Assembly (NCBI GenBank): GCA_028565635.1
Contig: JAOXYB010100270.1
Location: 4,039 to 38,620, forward strand
DNA length: 34,582 nucleotides
Reading direction: 5' to 3'
DNA from: Phoronis ovalis
Lineage: Eukaryota; Phoronida; Phoronidae
Part shown: piece after piece, positions 27,201 through 30,772 of the stretch
How positions within the stretch are numbered: the first letter of the stretch is position 1
Layout of the letters: each line of letters opens with the position of its first letter
Position numbers and translations under genes: made by a program
Notes under the pieces: model-generated
Database searches by the model: none
What the model was told of the DNA's origin: nothing
What the model saw: only the letters and a program-made list of their open reading frames with translations

Positions 27201-30002
27201 AGAGAAAGAAATCATAGAACTGAAATCGGGAACTATGGCAAACACCGGATTCACAGACAAGGAGAAAGTAACGTAGACAGTTTCAGTATACATAACAATA
27301 CAACAGGGTTACTTTTATATTGTTTTGCTTAAATATGTTTAATAATTCCATGTCATCGGCATGAATGGATTTAGTGATGGATAAAACATGTTTAATGAAT
27401 TGTTTGTCATCCATTCTGAAAGGAATAATTATACATGTACGTTTAGAAAAAATGTGAGTTTTGGGAAAGATAGAATTAAGAAGGCAGTATTCTTATGTAT
27501 GACTGCTGTTTTTTCTCATTTAATATATTGCAAACATAAAATTAGTCAAATATAAATTTTGCTTTGGGCATAATAAAGCTTGTTGTCTTCTCTCAAGATC
27601 TTCATCAATGAATGTTAGGGTTGTTTGACCTCAAAAGACTGTCTGAAGTGAATCATGCCCTATGCTCATGTTATTATGCTTAAAATAAGATTTACTTTTT
27701 GAATAATTCTATGTCTGAAGTACATTTAACTTAATTGATATGACATCATATAAATATTCATGCTGGTAACATCTGTATTTTAGATGCAGCGACTGTACGG
27801 GAAGTTTCTGCGGGCAGAGAGTTTCCGTAAAGCTTTAGTTTATCAGAAGAAATACCTATTGAGTTTAATTGGAGGTTTCCGGGACTGTGAAAAGATGACC
27901 CTGGCCATGATTGCTAAAATGGGTGTATATCCATCACAAGAAGATGTACAAAGAAGATCTCGTCATTCTAGACCGTATAACCGTTTCCGTAGTGCTGTTA
28001 GAGTTGTTATTGCCATATCTAGGTTAGTTCTAAAAAGTATTATGCTTTACATATAATTATGTTTTCTTCTTGATGTCAGATTGTACTGAAACTTAAATGC
28101 AGAAGAAATGGGATTTTTGACATTATTTTCAAAATAATTAAATTAATCCTTATTACATTGTAAAAAGGCATTCAGTTCACACAGGAAAATGCTCATACAT
28201 AAAATGTCAGTTCCTCTAATACTACAATATTATCTTGTTGCATTATTTCACAGGTTAAAATACTTAGTCAATAAATGGAGGCGAGCGACCAGGGTTGGTA
28301 CTCCTGCTCTTACCGGTGCTTATCAAAATGGTGAGTTTCTAACTTCACAGAGTCTCAACATTTTCAGTACAGTTTTAGTTTTAAGGTTAAGATTTGTAAA
28401 ACATACTTGTGCTTTTTTAACCAATCAGCTTTCTGTGTTTCTGAATGCTAATTCTCCGTTTGCCTGTTCTCACTAAGTAATGGATATATTTGACATTGTT
28501 ATGAATTTGTAGGTAATCCTAACAACATCCTAGAAGAAATTTCAAAAAAAAAATTTCAAAATATATGAATATTTTCAGTTGCCCATAGAGTTATTAACAA
28601 TGCTTCTTATTGTTGCAGGTGCTAGCTCTCACATTCCTTCCAGAGGTGGATACATATCACCAAGGTTATCAACATTCACAGGTGTTGATGAAAGGAGTAC
28701 TTCCTATGGATCAACTCCACCTGTCAGGGATTCAACTCCTCGTTATTCACCATCAGAAAAATATTCTCCTGGAAATATGAGGCAGTATTCTCCATCACCA
28801 AGATATCGTACAAGTCCCAGAGAGGCAAGGTAAATTGTTGAATCAAATAGAATTAATTTCTTTTTCATTTAATTTTGTTAAACATTTTTATTTAAATTAT
28901 GCTGTTAATAAATTCCCTTTATAATACAATTACCTGATAGCCTATGAAAAATAACAAATATTTTTCTTTAATAAAGATAAAAGTGATAAATGCCGACTAC
29001 ATTGTTCTTTGTTTTGAAAGATAAATGATCAACAAAGACTGTTTCCTAGATCTGTTTGAAGTAACCGGAAAACATTTGGGCAACATATTTCTAGTATCGG
29101 GGCAATCACCTCGATTAAAAACCTAACTAATTATGACAATACTGTCATTGTAGTACCACACATTCCAGCGATGACGATTACATTCAGAGACTGGAGAATT
29201 TACAAGTTAAATTAGGAACAGGTGAGCTTTCTATTGAATAATAGCCTGTTGTATTTTTTAATGTTTCATATCAAAGCAGAAATATTTTGTAAAATGTTTA
29301 GTTAAACACATTTTCTGGGTGGTTCTTTGATTCCACATAATATCCTTGATTTTTGTAATTCAACTTATTATGGTTTACAAATTTACCAACTCAACCAGTT
29401 ACAAGGTATTTTAAATACAGCAGCTCGGATTGAGACAAGAACAGGGAAGTACAATCATATTACTCCTATATTGAGAGACTTGCACTGGTTACTGGTTAGG
29501 CAGGGGATTGAATTCAAGATCCTTGTCATTACTTTTAAAGCAATTAATAATTCTAAATTCTGAATACATTATCGATCTACTTCCTATATATCACCCCATC
29601 AGAAACTTCAGATCCAACAATGATGGCATCTTATTAGTTAGACAGATGGACAATTCCGTAACTTATGGAGATAAAGCTTATGCCATATCAGCACCTGTTA
29701 TGGAATTTAATTCCAGCTATGGTTAAGAAATCAGAAACTCTTAATTCTTTCAAAGCTAGACTCCGAACCTTTTGTTAGAGCTTATGTATGGACAACTTTG
29801 ATTTTTTAAAATCTTTTTTCTTAAATATACGGTACTTCTAATTATTGTATTTTCTTAAGCATATTGTATTTCAATACTTCTTTTGTTGTACAGTGCTACC
29901 AAATTTTACCAAAAGATATTGGCACTATATAAATTACTTTTATTATATAGTTTTGTACCCTTTTATTTTATAGGTGTTCAAGGTGTTAGTCCACGCAGAT
30001 AG
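53..30002 (+). CDS. AKAP9: AKAP9/pericentrin-family centrosomal scaffold (partial, 3' 50 exons)
   Basis: Giant coiled-coil scaffold that, by family knowledge, sits at the centrosome and Golgi and recruits gamma-tubulin complexes, PKA, phosphatases and calmodulin. Fifty GT-AG exons join in one open frame: 8,174 nt, about 2,723 residues after a split first codon, with every intron phase agreeing on both sides. Most of the protein is Glu/Gln/Lys/Leu heptad repeat. Diagnostic parts are the DWRSEL block (20044 exon), the NERILRHNHELT...EEEIWRYRQQ block just before PACT, the PACT domain (about residues 2517-2621, LYGKFLRAESFRKALVYQKK start) and the closing DDDYIQRLENLQVKLGT, which resembles the human AKAP9 C-terminus. 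Human AKAP9 and PCNT exceed 3,300 residues, so several hundred N-terminal residues lie to the left. I chose AKAP9 for the tail similarity; an invertebrate co-orthologue of AKAP9 and PCNT is equally apt. The exons are listed separately. Confidence 0.93.
265..1141 (+). other. Intron 1 of window, no gene seen
   Basis: AT-rich intron. Short open frames are present, but none has coding composition, splice sites or similarity I recognise. Confidence 0.7.
1142..1300 (+). CDS. AKAP9: AKAP9-like exon 2
   Basis: Fifty-three codons, phase 0 to 0, EKFVSER...EVEYNK. Acceptor AATGTAG|GA, donor AAG|GTATTT. Coiled coil. It has no internal start codon early on, so simple ORF lists miss it, but the frame is fully open and continues both neighbours. 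Confidence 0.9.
1569..1823 (+). CDS. AKAP9: AKAP9-like exon 3
   Basis: Eighty-five codons, phase 0 to 0, ALENLKV...SSSIKE. Acceptor TCTCCTAG|GC, donor GAG|GTAACA. Strong coiled coil with repeated Met-Gln-Lys/Gln and Met-Gln-Asn-Asp steps. Confidence 0.93.
2064..2189 (+). CDS. AKAP9: AKAP9-like exon 4
   Basis: Forty-two codons (six heptads), phase 0 to 0, KTDTLQS...ATVTVK. Acceptor AATTTAG|AA, donor AAG|GTACTG. A competing AG seven bases downstream is rejected because it leaves the frame. Confidence 0.9.
2190..2686 (+). other. Intron 4, one doubtful microexon
   Basis: AT-rich. The only suggestive piece is 18 phase-0 bases at 2414-2431 with a weak donor, treated as rejected. Confidence 0.55.
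2687..2789 (+). CDS. AKAP9: AKAP9-like exon 5
   Basis: Phase 0 in, phase 1 out, EELIADH...SEKQFQ plus one base. Acceptor ATTTCAG|GA, donor CAAG|GTATTG. Coiled coil. Confidence 0.9.
3215..3430 (+). CDS. AKAP9: AKAP9-like exon 6
   Basis: Phase 1 to 1. The split codon gives Glu, then KLNSVQQRLSKRE...KINTQSA. Acceptor TGTCTTAG|AA. The donor GCAG|GTCAGA is weak but gives the only frame match to the next exon. Confidence 0.9.
3845..4008 (+). CDS. AKAP9: AKAP9-like exon 7
   Basis: Phase 1 in, phase 0 out. Split Glu, then LTSARDDAIQ...LVEKQHT. Acceptor TTAAATAG|AA, donor ACG|GTTTGT. Coiled coil with a poly-Gln step (QQQYQQN). Confidence 0.88.
4009..4842 (+). repeat. Intron 7, probable dispersed repeat (about 4160-4660)
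   Basis: Composition is richer in G/C than nearby introns. Two related stretches, CCATTGACCTTGAC near 4507 and ATGACCTTTGAACTTGAC near 4614, repeat a TGACCTTGAC-like core, and ATATCTTGAAAACT / ATATCTTGAAACTG recur. It looks like a copy of an interspersed repeat; no termini found. Confidence 0.35.
4843..4965 (+). CDS. AKAP9: AKAP9-like exon 8
   Basis: Forty-one codons, phase 0 to 0, EEMEKVASD...LEQRNQ. Acceptor GTTACAG|GA, donor CAG|GTGGGT. Coiled coil. Confidence 0.92.
5218..5364 (+). CDS. AKAP9: AKAP9-like exon 9
   Basis: Forty-nine codons (seven heptads), phase 0 to 0, GEMDKLK...EQQLAK. Acceptor TTTGCAG|GG, donor AAG|GTACTA. Coiled coil. Confidence 0.92.
5365..5924 (+). other. Intron 9, nothing recognised
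   Basis: AT-rich, no coding frame, no clear repeat. Confidence 0.6.
5925..6076 (+). CDS. AKAP9: AKAP9-like exon 10
   Basis: Phase 0 in, phase 2 out, ERKEKEMLET...LDRVNTE plus AG of a split Arg. Acceptor TTTTCCAG|GA, donor AAAG|GTACAG. Very charged helix (HHRREREDEEGQ). The next intron carries a transposable element. Confidence 0.9.
6251..7058. mobile_element. ~808-bp terminal-inverted-repeat element in intron 10
   Basis: The left end AGGGCTGTTCCGCTTTCAATTG is mirrored by the right end CAATTAAAAGTGGAACAGCCCT: 20 of 22 paired positions match. No transposase frame, so a non-autonomous DNA element (MITE-like). The same 10-mer GGGTGGTGGG occurs in direct orientation at 6298-6307 and 7002-7011, with variants at 6911-6920, 6950-6960 and around 6340-6370. 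Flanking bases (CCATA / AATAG) give no certain target-site duplication. Confidence 0.65.
7297..7451 (+). CDS. AKAP9: AKAP9-like exon 11
   Basis: Phase 2 in, phase 1 out. Split Arg, then DTTQRSNDHLLQLLSGSVQ...QGAVG. Acceptor TTGTAG|AG, donor GGAG|GTAAAA. This exon breaks the heptad run with Gly, Pro and Cys and looks like a hinge. Confidence 0.9.
7874..8049 (+). CDS. AKAP9: AKAP9-like exon 12
   Basis: Phase 1 in, phase 0 out. Split Gly, then GKEDDDTMNTSVASVLSDEG...RLQASIDK. Acceptor CTTTAG|GT, donor AAG|GTGGGA. Acidic, Ser-rich and not heptad-like until its last 20 residues. Together with the previous exon it forms a non-coiled linker of roughly 100 residues. Confidence 0.92.
8258..8444 (+). 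CDS. AKAP9: AKAP9-like exon 13
   Basis: Phase 0 in, phase 1 out, LLDMISTSTQ...LALELNKAE plus a split Gly. Acceptor ATTGTAG|CT, donor GAAG|GTATGA. Coiled coil resumes. Confidence 0.92.
8445..8959 (+). other. Intron 13, nothing recognised
   Basis: No coding frame, repeat or RNA gene recognised. Confidence 0.6.
8960..9318 (+). CDS. AKAP9: AKAP9-like exon 14
   Basis: Phase 1 in, phase 0 out. Split Gly, then LIEGFESERQQ...SNKKFLE. Acceptor TTATAG|GT, donor GAG|GTTAGT. The second-longest exon, about 120 residues of near-continuous coiled coil. Confidence 0.94.
9560..9856 (+). CDS. AKAP9: AKAP9-like exon 15
   Basis: Ninety-nine codons, phase 0 to 0, EQLQEREQEREEFQQ...EYEGLRE. Acceptor CTTTTAG|GA, donor GAG|GTATTT. 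It starts a run of thirteen consecutive 0-0 exons. Confidence 0.93.
10253..10465 (+). CDS. AKAP9: AKAP9-like exon 16
   Basis: Seventy-one codons, phase 0 to 0, QYSELEAELS...QTLYAE. Acceptor TTTGTAG|CA, donor GAG|GTAAGA. Coiled coil. Confidence 0.92.
10920..11108 (+). CDS. AKAP9: AKAP9-like exon 17
   Basis: Sixty-three codons (nine heptads), phase 0 to 0, ELTHEKN...SKKEME. Acceptor TTTGTAG|GA, donor GAG|GTATGC. A short break, HRGPGGDAGN, interrupts the helix in the middle. Confidence 0.92.
11364..11537 (+). CDS. AKAP9: AKAP9-like exon 18
   Basis: Fifty-eight codons, phase 0 to 0, ATDLVEQLEMFREQN...ENEKLK. Acceptor CCTTTAG|GC, donor AAG|GTAGTT. Coiled coil. Confidence 0.93.
11675..11791 (+). 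CDS. AKAP9: AKAP9-like exon 19
   Basis: Thirty-nine codons, phase 0 to 0, VQVDSTPMPVLAQ...TQASSQ. The preceding intron (137 bp) is among the shortest in the gene. Contains LLDEKNEEIEHLN, a type of stretch I recall as conserved in AKAP9 proteins. Acceptor GTTTTAG|GT, donor CAG|GTTTGT. Confidence 0.9.
12187..12243 (+). CDS. AKAP9: AKAP9-like exon 20
   Basis: Nineteen codons, phase 0 to 0, ESTDGKQ...KQQLSK. Acceptor TGTGCAG|GA, donor AAG|GTTTGT. Short, but the frame and both sites fit. Confidence 0.85.
12807..12905 (+). CDS. AKAP9: AKAP9-like exon 21
   Basis: Thirty-three codons, phase 0 to 0, MESDVNV...NLTEYQ. Very good acceptor CTCTGTTTCAG|AT, donor CAG|GTGCAT. Coiled coil. Confidence 0.9.
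12906..14163 (+). other. Intron 21, carries the foldback element
   Basis: Second-largest intron of those without a candidate microexon. Holds a GTA microsatellite at about 12958-12972 and the foldback element at 13127-13404; the remainder is plain AT-rich sequence. Confidence 0.7.
13127..13404. mobile_element. ~278-bp foldback (MITE-like) element
   Basis: Two arms of about 80-87 bases (13127-13213 and about 13319-13404) are imperfect reverse complements. Shared landmarks in order are TTATAGTC, AAATGTT, TACTTC.TGAATCATC.GAGC.TGATGAGG.ACC and AAGG. The loop is about 105 bases. No open frame. The whole could fold into one long hairpin in the pre-mRNA. Target-site duplication not clear. Confidence 0.7.
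14164..14289 (+). CDS. AKAP9: AKAP9-like exon 22
   Basis: Forty-two codons (six heptads), phase 0 to 0, GKLQEDF...VEALADLQ. Acceptor TTTTGTAG|GG, donor CAG|GTACAA. Coiled coil. Confidence 0.9.
14523..14636 (+). CDS. AKAP9: AKAP9-like exon 23
   Basis: Thirty-eight codons, phase 0 to 0, IKYEEDMRRL...EQLEEQ. Acceptor TGTTTAG|AT, donor CAG|GTATTA. Coiled coil. Confidence 0.9.
15058..15480 (+). CDS. AKAP9: AKAP9-like exon 24 (longest)
   Basis: A 141-codon exon, phase 0 to 0, EIKRKEQVKL...TEYKQEQ. Acceptor TTTACAG|GA, donor CAG|GTGCGT. Two coiled-coil stretches flank a loop, ASETPTESME. Confidence 0.94.
15982..16035 (+). CDS. AKAP9: AKAP9-like exon 25
   Basis: Eighteen codons, phase 0 to 0, IEELEERLTSQATGLAAE. 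Acceptor ACTTTAG|AT, donor GAG|GTAAGC. Small but both sites are good. Confidence 0.87.
16326..16496 (+). CDS. AKAP9: AKAP9-like exon 26
   Basis: Fifty-seven codons, phase 0 to 0, NVQHGEITVSDELRN...SSSLDR. Acceptor ATTTCTAG|AA, donor AGA|GTATGT. Coiled coil ending in a Ser-rich turn. Confidence 0.9.
16719..16820 (+). CDS. AKAP9: AKAP9-like exon 27
   Basis: Thirty-four codons, phase 0 to 0, VLEEVRSELT...LTLRLEQ. Acceptor ATCATTAG|GT, donor CAG|GTAGAA. The open frame runs past the donor to 17027, but that extension is not heptad-like and is read as intron. Confidence 0.88.
16841..16880 (+). repeat. 20-bp tandem duplication
   Basis: Two adjacent near-identical 20-base units built on ACTGCTCAACTTATAT, starting 20 bases after the exon-27 donor. 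Intronic. Confidence 0.8.
17210..17375 (+). CDS. AKAP9: AKAP9-like exon 28
   Basis: Phase 0 in, phase 1 out, VDIRHSQEMAKLKEQ...EIALIKS plus a split Gly. Acceptor TTTTCACAG|GT, donor TCAG|GTAATA. The coiled coil ends with a His/Cys-containing stretch, KNHLCQMTRIKQLHEQE. Confidence 0.92.
17376..18260 (+). other. Intron 28, nothing recognised
   Basis: AT-rich, several short open frames on both strands without coding character. Confidence 0.6.
18261..18496 (+). CDS. AKAP9: AKAP9-like exon 29 (linker)
   Basis: Phase 1 in, phase 0 out. Split Gly, then VSANVVGQQLQ...DDMIPPHLR. Acceptor TTTAATAG|GT, donor CGG|GTAGGT. A short amphipathic helix (VVGQQLQAEINRVL) leads into a Pro/Thr/Ser/Asp-rich, non-coiled linker (DEESTHTGATYD, SCSSLDDM). 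Confidence 0.92.
18675..18872 (+). CDS. AKAP9: AKAP9-like exon 30
   Basis: Sixty-six codons, phase 0 to 0, ALLNRLHSEAVQIHTLS...SSGTDQK. Acceptor TCTTGCAG|GC, donor AAG|GTAGGT. The AWENEKQALLEAIQSLKDLL part resembles the block that precedes DWRGEL in vertebrate AKAP9/PCNT. Confidence 0.93.
18873..19429 (+). other. Intron 30, nothing recognised
   Basis: AT-rich intron before the 30-nt microexon; no feature recognised. Confidence 0.6.
19430..19459 (+). CDS. AKAP9: AKAP9-like exon 31 (30-nt microexon)
   Basis: Ten codons, phase 0 to 0, EFDDDDWWEE. Acceptor TTTTTGTCAG|GA, donor GAG|GTAACA. In-frame and skippable. It adds an acidic, di-Trp patch just before the DWRSEL exon. Confidence 0.75.
19460..20043 (+). 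other. Intron 31, nothing recognised
   Basis: AT-rich. The phrase TTATGCACAAT occurs near 19709 and again near 19895, but no repeat boundaries are visible. Confidence 0.5.
20044..20214 (+). CDS. AKAP9: AKAP9-like exon 32 (DWRSEL block)
   Basis: Fifty-seven codons, phase 0 to 0, SSNDSTADWRSELIQAV...HRIKEQ. It parallels the DWRGELL motif of human AKAP9 and PCNT, with the same following order of acidic helix and RIQEQ-type end. Acceptor GTTATAG|TC, donor CAG|GTAGTC. Confidence 0.94.
20367..20562 (+). CDS. AKAP9: AKAP9-like exon 33
   Basis: Phase 0 in, phase 1 out, ESRQRSALDEIFSVDRQSLL...RQLKRQ. Acceptor CTTGTAG|GA, donor CAAG|GTAATT. Contains DRQSLLSE, like the DRRSLLSE stretch of vertebrate AKAP9. 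Confidence 0.93.
21008..21230 (+). CDS. AKAP9: AKAP9-like exon 34
   Basis: Phase 1 in, phase 2 out. Split Val, then SLVEYKVQQEKI...EELANV plus TC. Acceptor TTTGTAG|TG, donor TCTC|GTAAGT (strong). A second AG at 21015-21016 keeps phase and would drop three residues. Confidence 0.9.
21761..21917 (+). repeat. Two-copy 80-bp tandem repeat
   Basis: Unit one starts CAGGTCTGTAATCATGTAATG, unit two (21841) CAGGTTTCTGATCATATAATG; period 80. Both share GCAATGCATGTGATCATA, GGGGATGT and GTCTTGCTGTA. Each unit contains an imperfect palindrome centred on ATGCAATGCAT and flanked by TGATCAT/ATCAT. Confidence 0.85.
22185..22205 (+). CDS. AKAP9: Candidate 21-nt microexon (one heptad)
   Basis: Twenty-one bases between a pyrimidine-rich acceptor TTTTGCTTAG|G and a near-consensus donor TTTT|GTAAGTG. 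Enters and leaves in phase 2, so the frame survives with or without it. Inclusion changes ...NVS-AALEEE... to ...NVSTVIEELLAALEEE..., exactly one extra heptad. It lies 955 bp into a 1.5-kb intron. Confidence 0.6.
22761..22911 (+). CDS. AKAP9: AKAP9-like exon 36
   Basis: Phase 2 in, phase 0 out, AALEEERFKNSQVLQ...REGFTSE. Acceptor ACTTTTCAG|GG, donor GAG|GTGAAC. Coiled coil. Confidence 0.92.
22912..23379 (+). other. Intron 36, nothing recognised
   Basis: Very AT-rich (runs such as AAATATAATATTATAATTTAAAA). No gene. Confidence 0.6.
23380..23591 (+). CDS. AKAP9: AKAP9-like exon 37
   Basis: Phase 0 in, phase 2 out, RLRLEYESEQEK...RCIEMQ plus AG. Acceptor CTTAATAG|AG, donor AGAG|GTCAGT. Coiled coil. 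Confidence 0.92.
23879..24062 (+). CDS. AKAP9: AKAP9-like exon 38 (donor duplicated)
   Basis: Phase 2 in, phase 0 out. Split Ser, then ALEREQALCSQ...LDREKYK. Acceptor TTTTTCAG|TG, donor AAG|GTAACT. The last 23 bases and the donor are repeated 52 bp downstream; only the proximal donor keeps the frame of the next exon. Confidence 0.92.
24040..24143 (+). repeat. AKAP9: 52-bp tandem duplication spanning an exon-intron border
   Basis: Copy one is 24040-24091 and copy two 24092-24143; they differ at one base (C at 24084, T at 24136). Each copy holds 23 bases of exon 38, the donor AAG|GTAACT and 29 bases of intron, so the splice donor exists twice. Confidence 0.95.
24313..24423 (+). CDS. AKAP9: AKAP9-like exon 39
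   Basis: Thirty-seven codons, phase 0 to 0, VSSLSAVLDKEK...NIESLQ. Acceptor AATTGCAG|GT, donor CAG|GTATTC. Coiled coil. Confidence 0.92.
24587..24796 (+). CDS. AKAP9: AKAP9-like exon 40
   Basis: Seventy codons (ten heptads), phase 0 to 0, NQKQELVRQVEFEKE...DDRNRT. Acceptor CTTTTTTAG|AA, donor ACG|GTAACA. Very Arg/Glu-rich helix (RQQERQKLREKERE). Confidence 0.92.
25078..25254 (+). CDS. AKAP9: AKAP9-like exon 41
   Basis: Fifty-nine codons, phase 0 to 0, RHTELELQLLRRKVADMEA...EAELQ. Acceptor ACATTTTAG|AG, donor CAG|GTTTGT. Coiled coil. Confidence 0.92.
25462..25607 (+). CDS. AKAP9: AKAP9-like exon 42
   Basis: Phase 0 in, phase 2 out, TGNDRLSAASSHRLST...KLQDQRG plus AG. Acceptor ATTTGCAG|AC, donor GCAG|GTATGC. 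A Ser/Thr-rich lead-in is followed by a helix like the IRQKLQCVASKLQ stretch of human AKAP9. Confidence 0.92.
25608..26124 (+). other. Intron 42, nothing recognised
   Basis: AT-rich, no coding frame. Confidence 0.6.
26125..26215 (+). CDS. AKAP9: AKAP9-like exon 43
   Basis: Phase 2 in, phase 0 out. Split Ser, then HDADVRANATLQE...LALESE. Acceptor CTATTTCAG|TC, donor GAG|GTAAAA. Confidence 0.9.
26314..26335 (+). repeat. (ATT)n microsatellite
   Basis: About seven uninterrupted ATT/TTA units in intron 43. Confidence 0.9.
26489..26656 (+). CDS. AKAP9: AKAP9-like exon 44 (pre-PACT conserved block)
   Basis: Fifty-six codons (eight heptads), phase 0 to 0, SESPLLGTPSIPGLNERIL...WRYRQQ. Acceptor TGTTTCAG|TC, donor CAG|GTATAT. 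Order and residues track the vertebrate AKAP9 segment with the ERLLRQNAELT and LEEQIRWYRQ motifs. Confidence 0.95.
27079..27267 (+). CDS. AKAP9: AKAP9-like exon 45
   Basis: Sixty-three codons (nine heptads), phase 0 to 0, ASHSPLRTNDK...GFTDKEK. Acceptor ATTTTTAG|GC, donor AAA|GTAACG; the frame stops six bases beyond the donor. The AEREAWHYEKQNLASAL helix matches the EVWNREKLTLQKSL type of helix just before PACT. Confidence 0.92.
27268..27783 (+). other. Intron 45, nothing recognised
   Basis: AT-rich intron immediately before the PACT exon. No feature recognised. Confidence 0.6.
27784..28022 (+). CDS. AKAP9: AKAP9-like exon 46: PACT domain core
   Basis: Phase 0 in, phase 2 out, MQRLYGKFLRAESFRKALVY...VRVVIAIS. 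PACT is the centrosome-targeting domain shared by AKAP9, pericentrin and fly PLP. The sequence shows its hallmarks: RAESFRKAL.YQKKYLL, GGF..CE..TL.....MG and RFRSAVRVVIAISR. Acceptor GTATTTTAG|AT, donor CTAG|GTTAGT. Confidence 0.97.
28254..28330 (+). CDS. AKAP9: AKAP9-like exon 47: end of PACT, calmodulin-type helix
   Basis: Phase 2 in, phase 1 out. Split Arg, then LKYLVNKWRRATRVG...AYQN. With the preceding VRVVIAIS it forms the basic amphipathic segment that binds calmodulin in vertebrate family members. Acceptor TTTCACAG|GT, donor AATG|GTGAGT. Confidence 0.95.
28619..28829 (+). CDS. AKAP9: AKAP9-like exon 48: SP/TP-rich tail
   Basis: Phase 1 in, phase 2 out. Split Gly, then ASSHIPSRGGYISPR...TSPREA. 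Disordered, Ser/Tyr/Pro/Arg-rich, with eight Ser/Thr-Pro dipeptides and a repeated Tyr-Ser-Pro unit. Acceptor TTGTTGCAG|GT, donor CAAG|GTAAAT. Confidence 0.93.
29154..29221 (+). CDS. AKAP9: AKAP9-like exon 49: conserved C-terminal helix
   Basis: Phase 2 in, phase 1 out. Split Ser, then TTHSSDDDYIQRLENL...KLGT. It resembles the last helix of human AKAP9 (DYITRLEALQRRLGT). Acceptor CATTGTAG|TA, donor ACAG|GTGAGC. Confidence 0.92.
29315..29946 (+). mobile_element. 5'-truncated, decayed LINE (RT C-terminus) in last intron
   Basis: Three successive frames carry pieces of the reverse-transcriptase C-terminal region common in L2/CR1/Jockey-type LINEs: LDFCNSTYYGL, LQGILNTAARI and HITPILRDLHWLLVRQGIEFKIL (29345-29560); then YIIDLLPIYHP, RNFRSNNDGILLV and TYGDKAYAISAP (29560-29700); then WNLIPAMVKKSETLNSFKARL (about 29702-29768). 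Frameshifts near 29555 and 29703 show it is dead. The tail GGCACTATATAAATTACTTTTATTATA is a typical 3' end of such elements. Sense to the host gene. Confidence 0.8.
29974..30002 (+). CDS. AKAP9: AKAP9-like exon 50: terminal exon with stop
   Basis: Phase 1 in. Split Gly, then VQGVSPR and TAG at 30000-30002. Acceptor TATTTTATAG|GT. Adds only eight residues and sits about 28 bp after a LINE remnant. Confidence 0.85.
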
Positions 30003-30340
30003 CATTCCAGACTGTGTTCAGTCTCGTTCTACAGTGTATGCTGCAGACTTCTAGTATATTTAGATATCACCAGTCGTGTATTCATTCCAGTTATGTTACT
30101 TAATGCAAACTCTAGATTCATATTATAAGTGTAAACTATACATATAATTGTTACTGACAGTGTGCTCAGGAAAATTCTATAAAATTTGTCAGACGGAAAA
30201 ACTTTCACCATAGGTTAATTTTTATATATTTTTACCCGATGCTTTGAATCGGCATTTTTGTTTAAGCCTCTTTTTAGCTTTCTTTCATGCTGCCGTTATC
30301 AGAATTCCTGTGTTTCAATAAAAAGCATCACACCGATATT
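30003..30340 (+). other. AKAP9: AKAP9-like 3' UTR (inferred)
   Basis: Non-coding stretch from the stop codon to just past the first canonical poly(A) signal. The real cleavage site cannot be read from DNA alone. Confidence 0.5.
30317..30322 (+). promoter_or_regulatory. AKAP9: Poly(A) signal AATAAA of AKAP9-like gene
   Basis: First AATAAA after the stop codon, followed about 40 bases later by a GT-rich stretch (TGTTGTGTG), the expected downstream element. A second AATAAA is at 30608-30613. Confidence 0.65.
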
Positions 30341-30772
30341 TTAGTAATTCTTTAAACTTCATGTTGTGTGCCAATTAATTTTATAGTATTTTTGCCAAGG
30401 CTTGCTAATGCTCATCACCACAAGCAGAATAGTCAATTGTAGTTTCACAATGTGAAACAATTGTGCGTGTAGTATGTAGCATAGAAACACAAGTTTTGTA
30501 ATAATTTTTAAAACAGCAATAACATTGAAAATTGAAGCCAAGAAATAATTTATTGTGTAAACATAAAATTGTGTAAATTAATAGAGCAAAATTATTCCTA
30601 TAATTAAAATAAACTTTGCTTTTTATCTCATCAGTTGCCTTTGGTGTAATTTAAATCCATCAGTCGAGCTGTAAATATATGGAATTAAGTACCACTGCTG
30701 AAGTAACTAACCACTACATAAGCTATAAACTATTTTGCATATCATGGTATTAATTTTCTAAAATTACAGACT

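Noticed and set aside
29327-29726. Functional reverse transcriptase gene
   Set aside because: Only the C-terminal part is present and it is broken by frameshifts; a dead LINE fragment.
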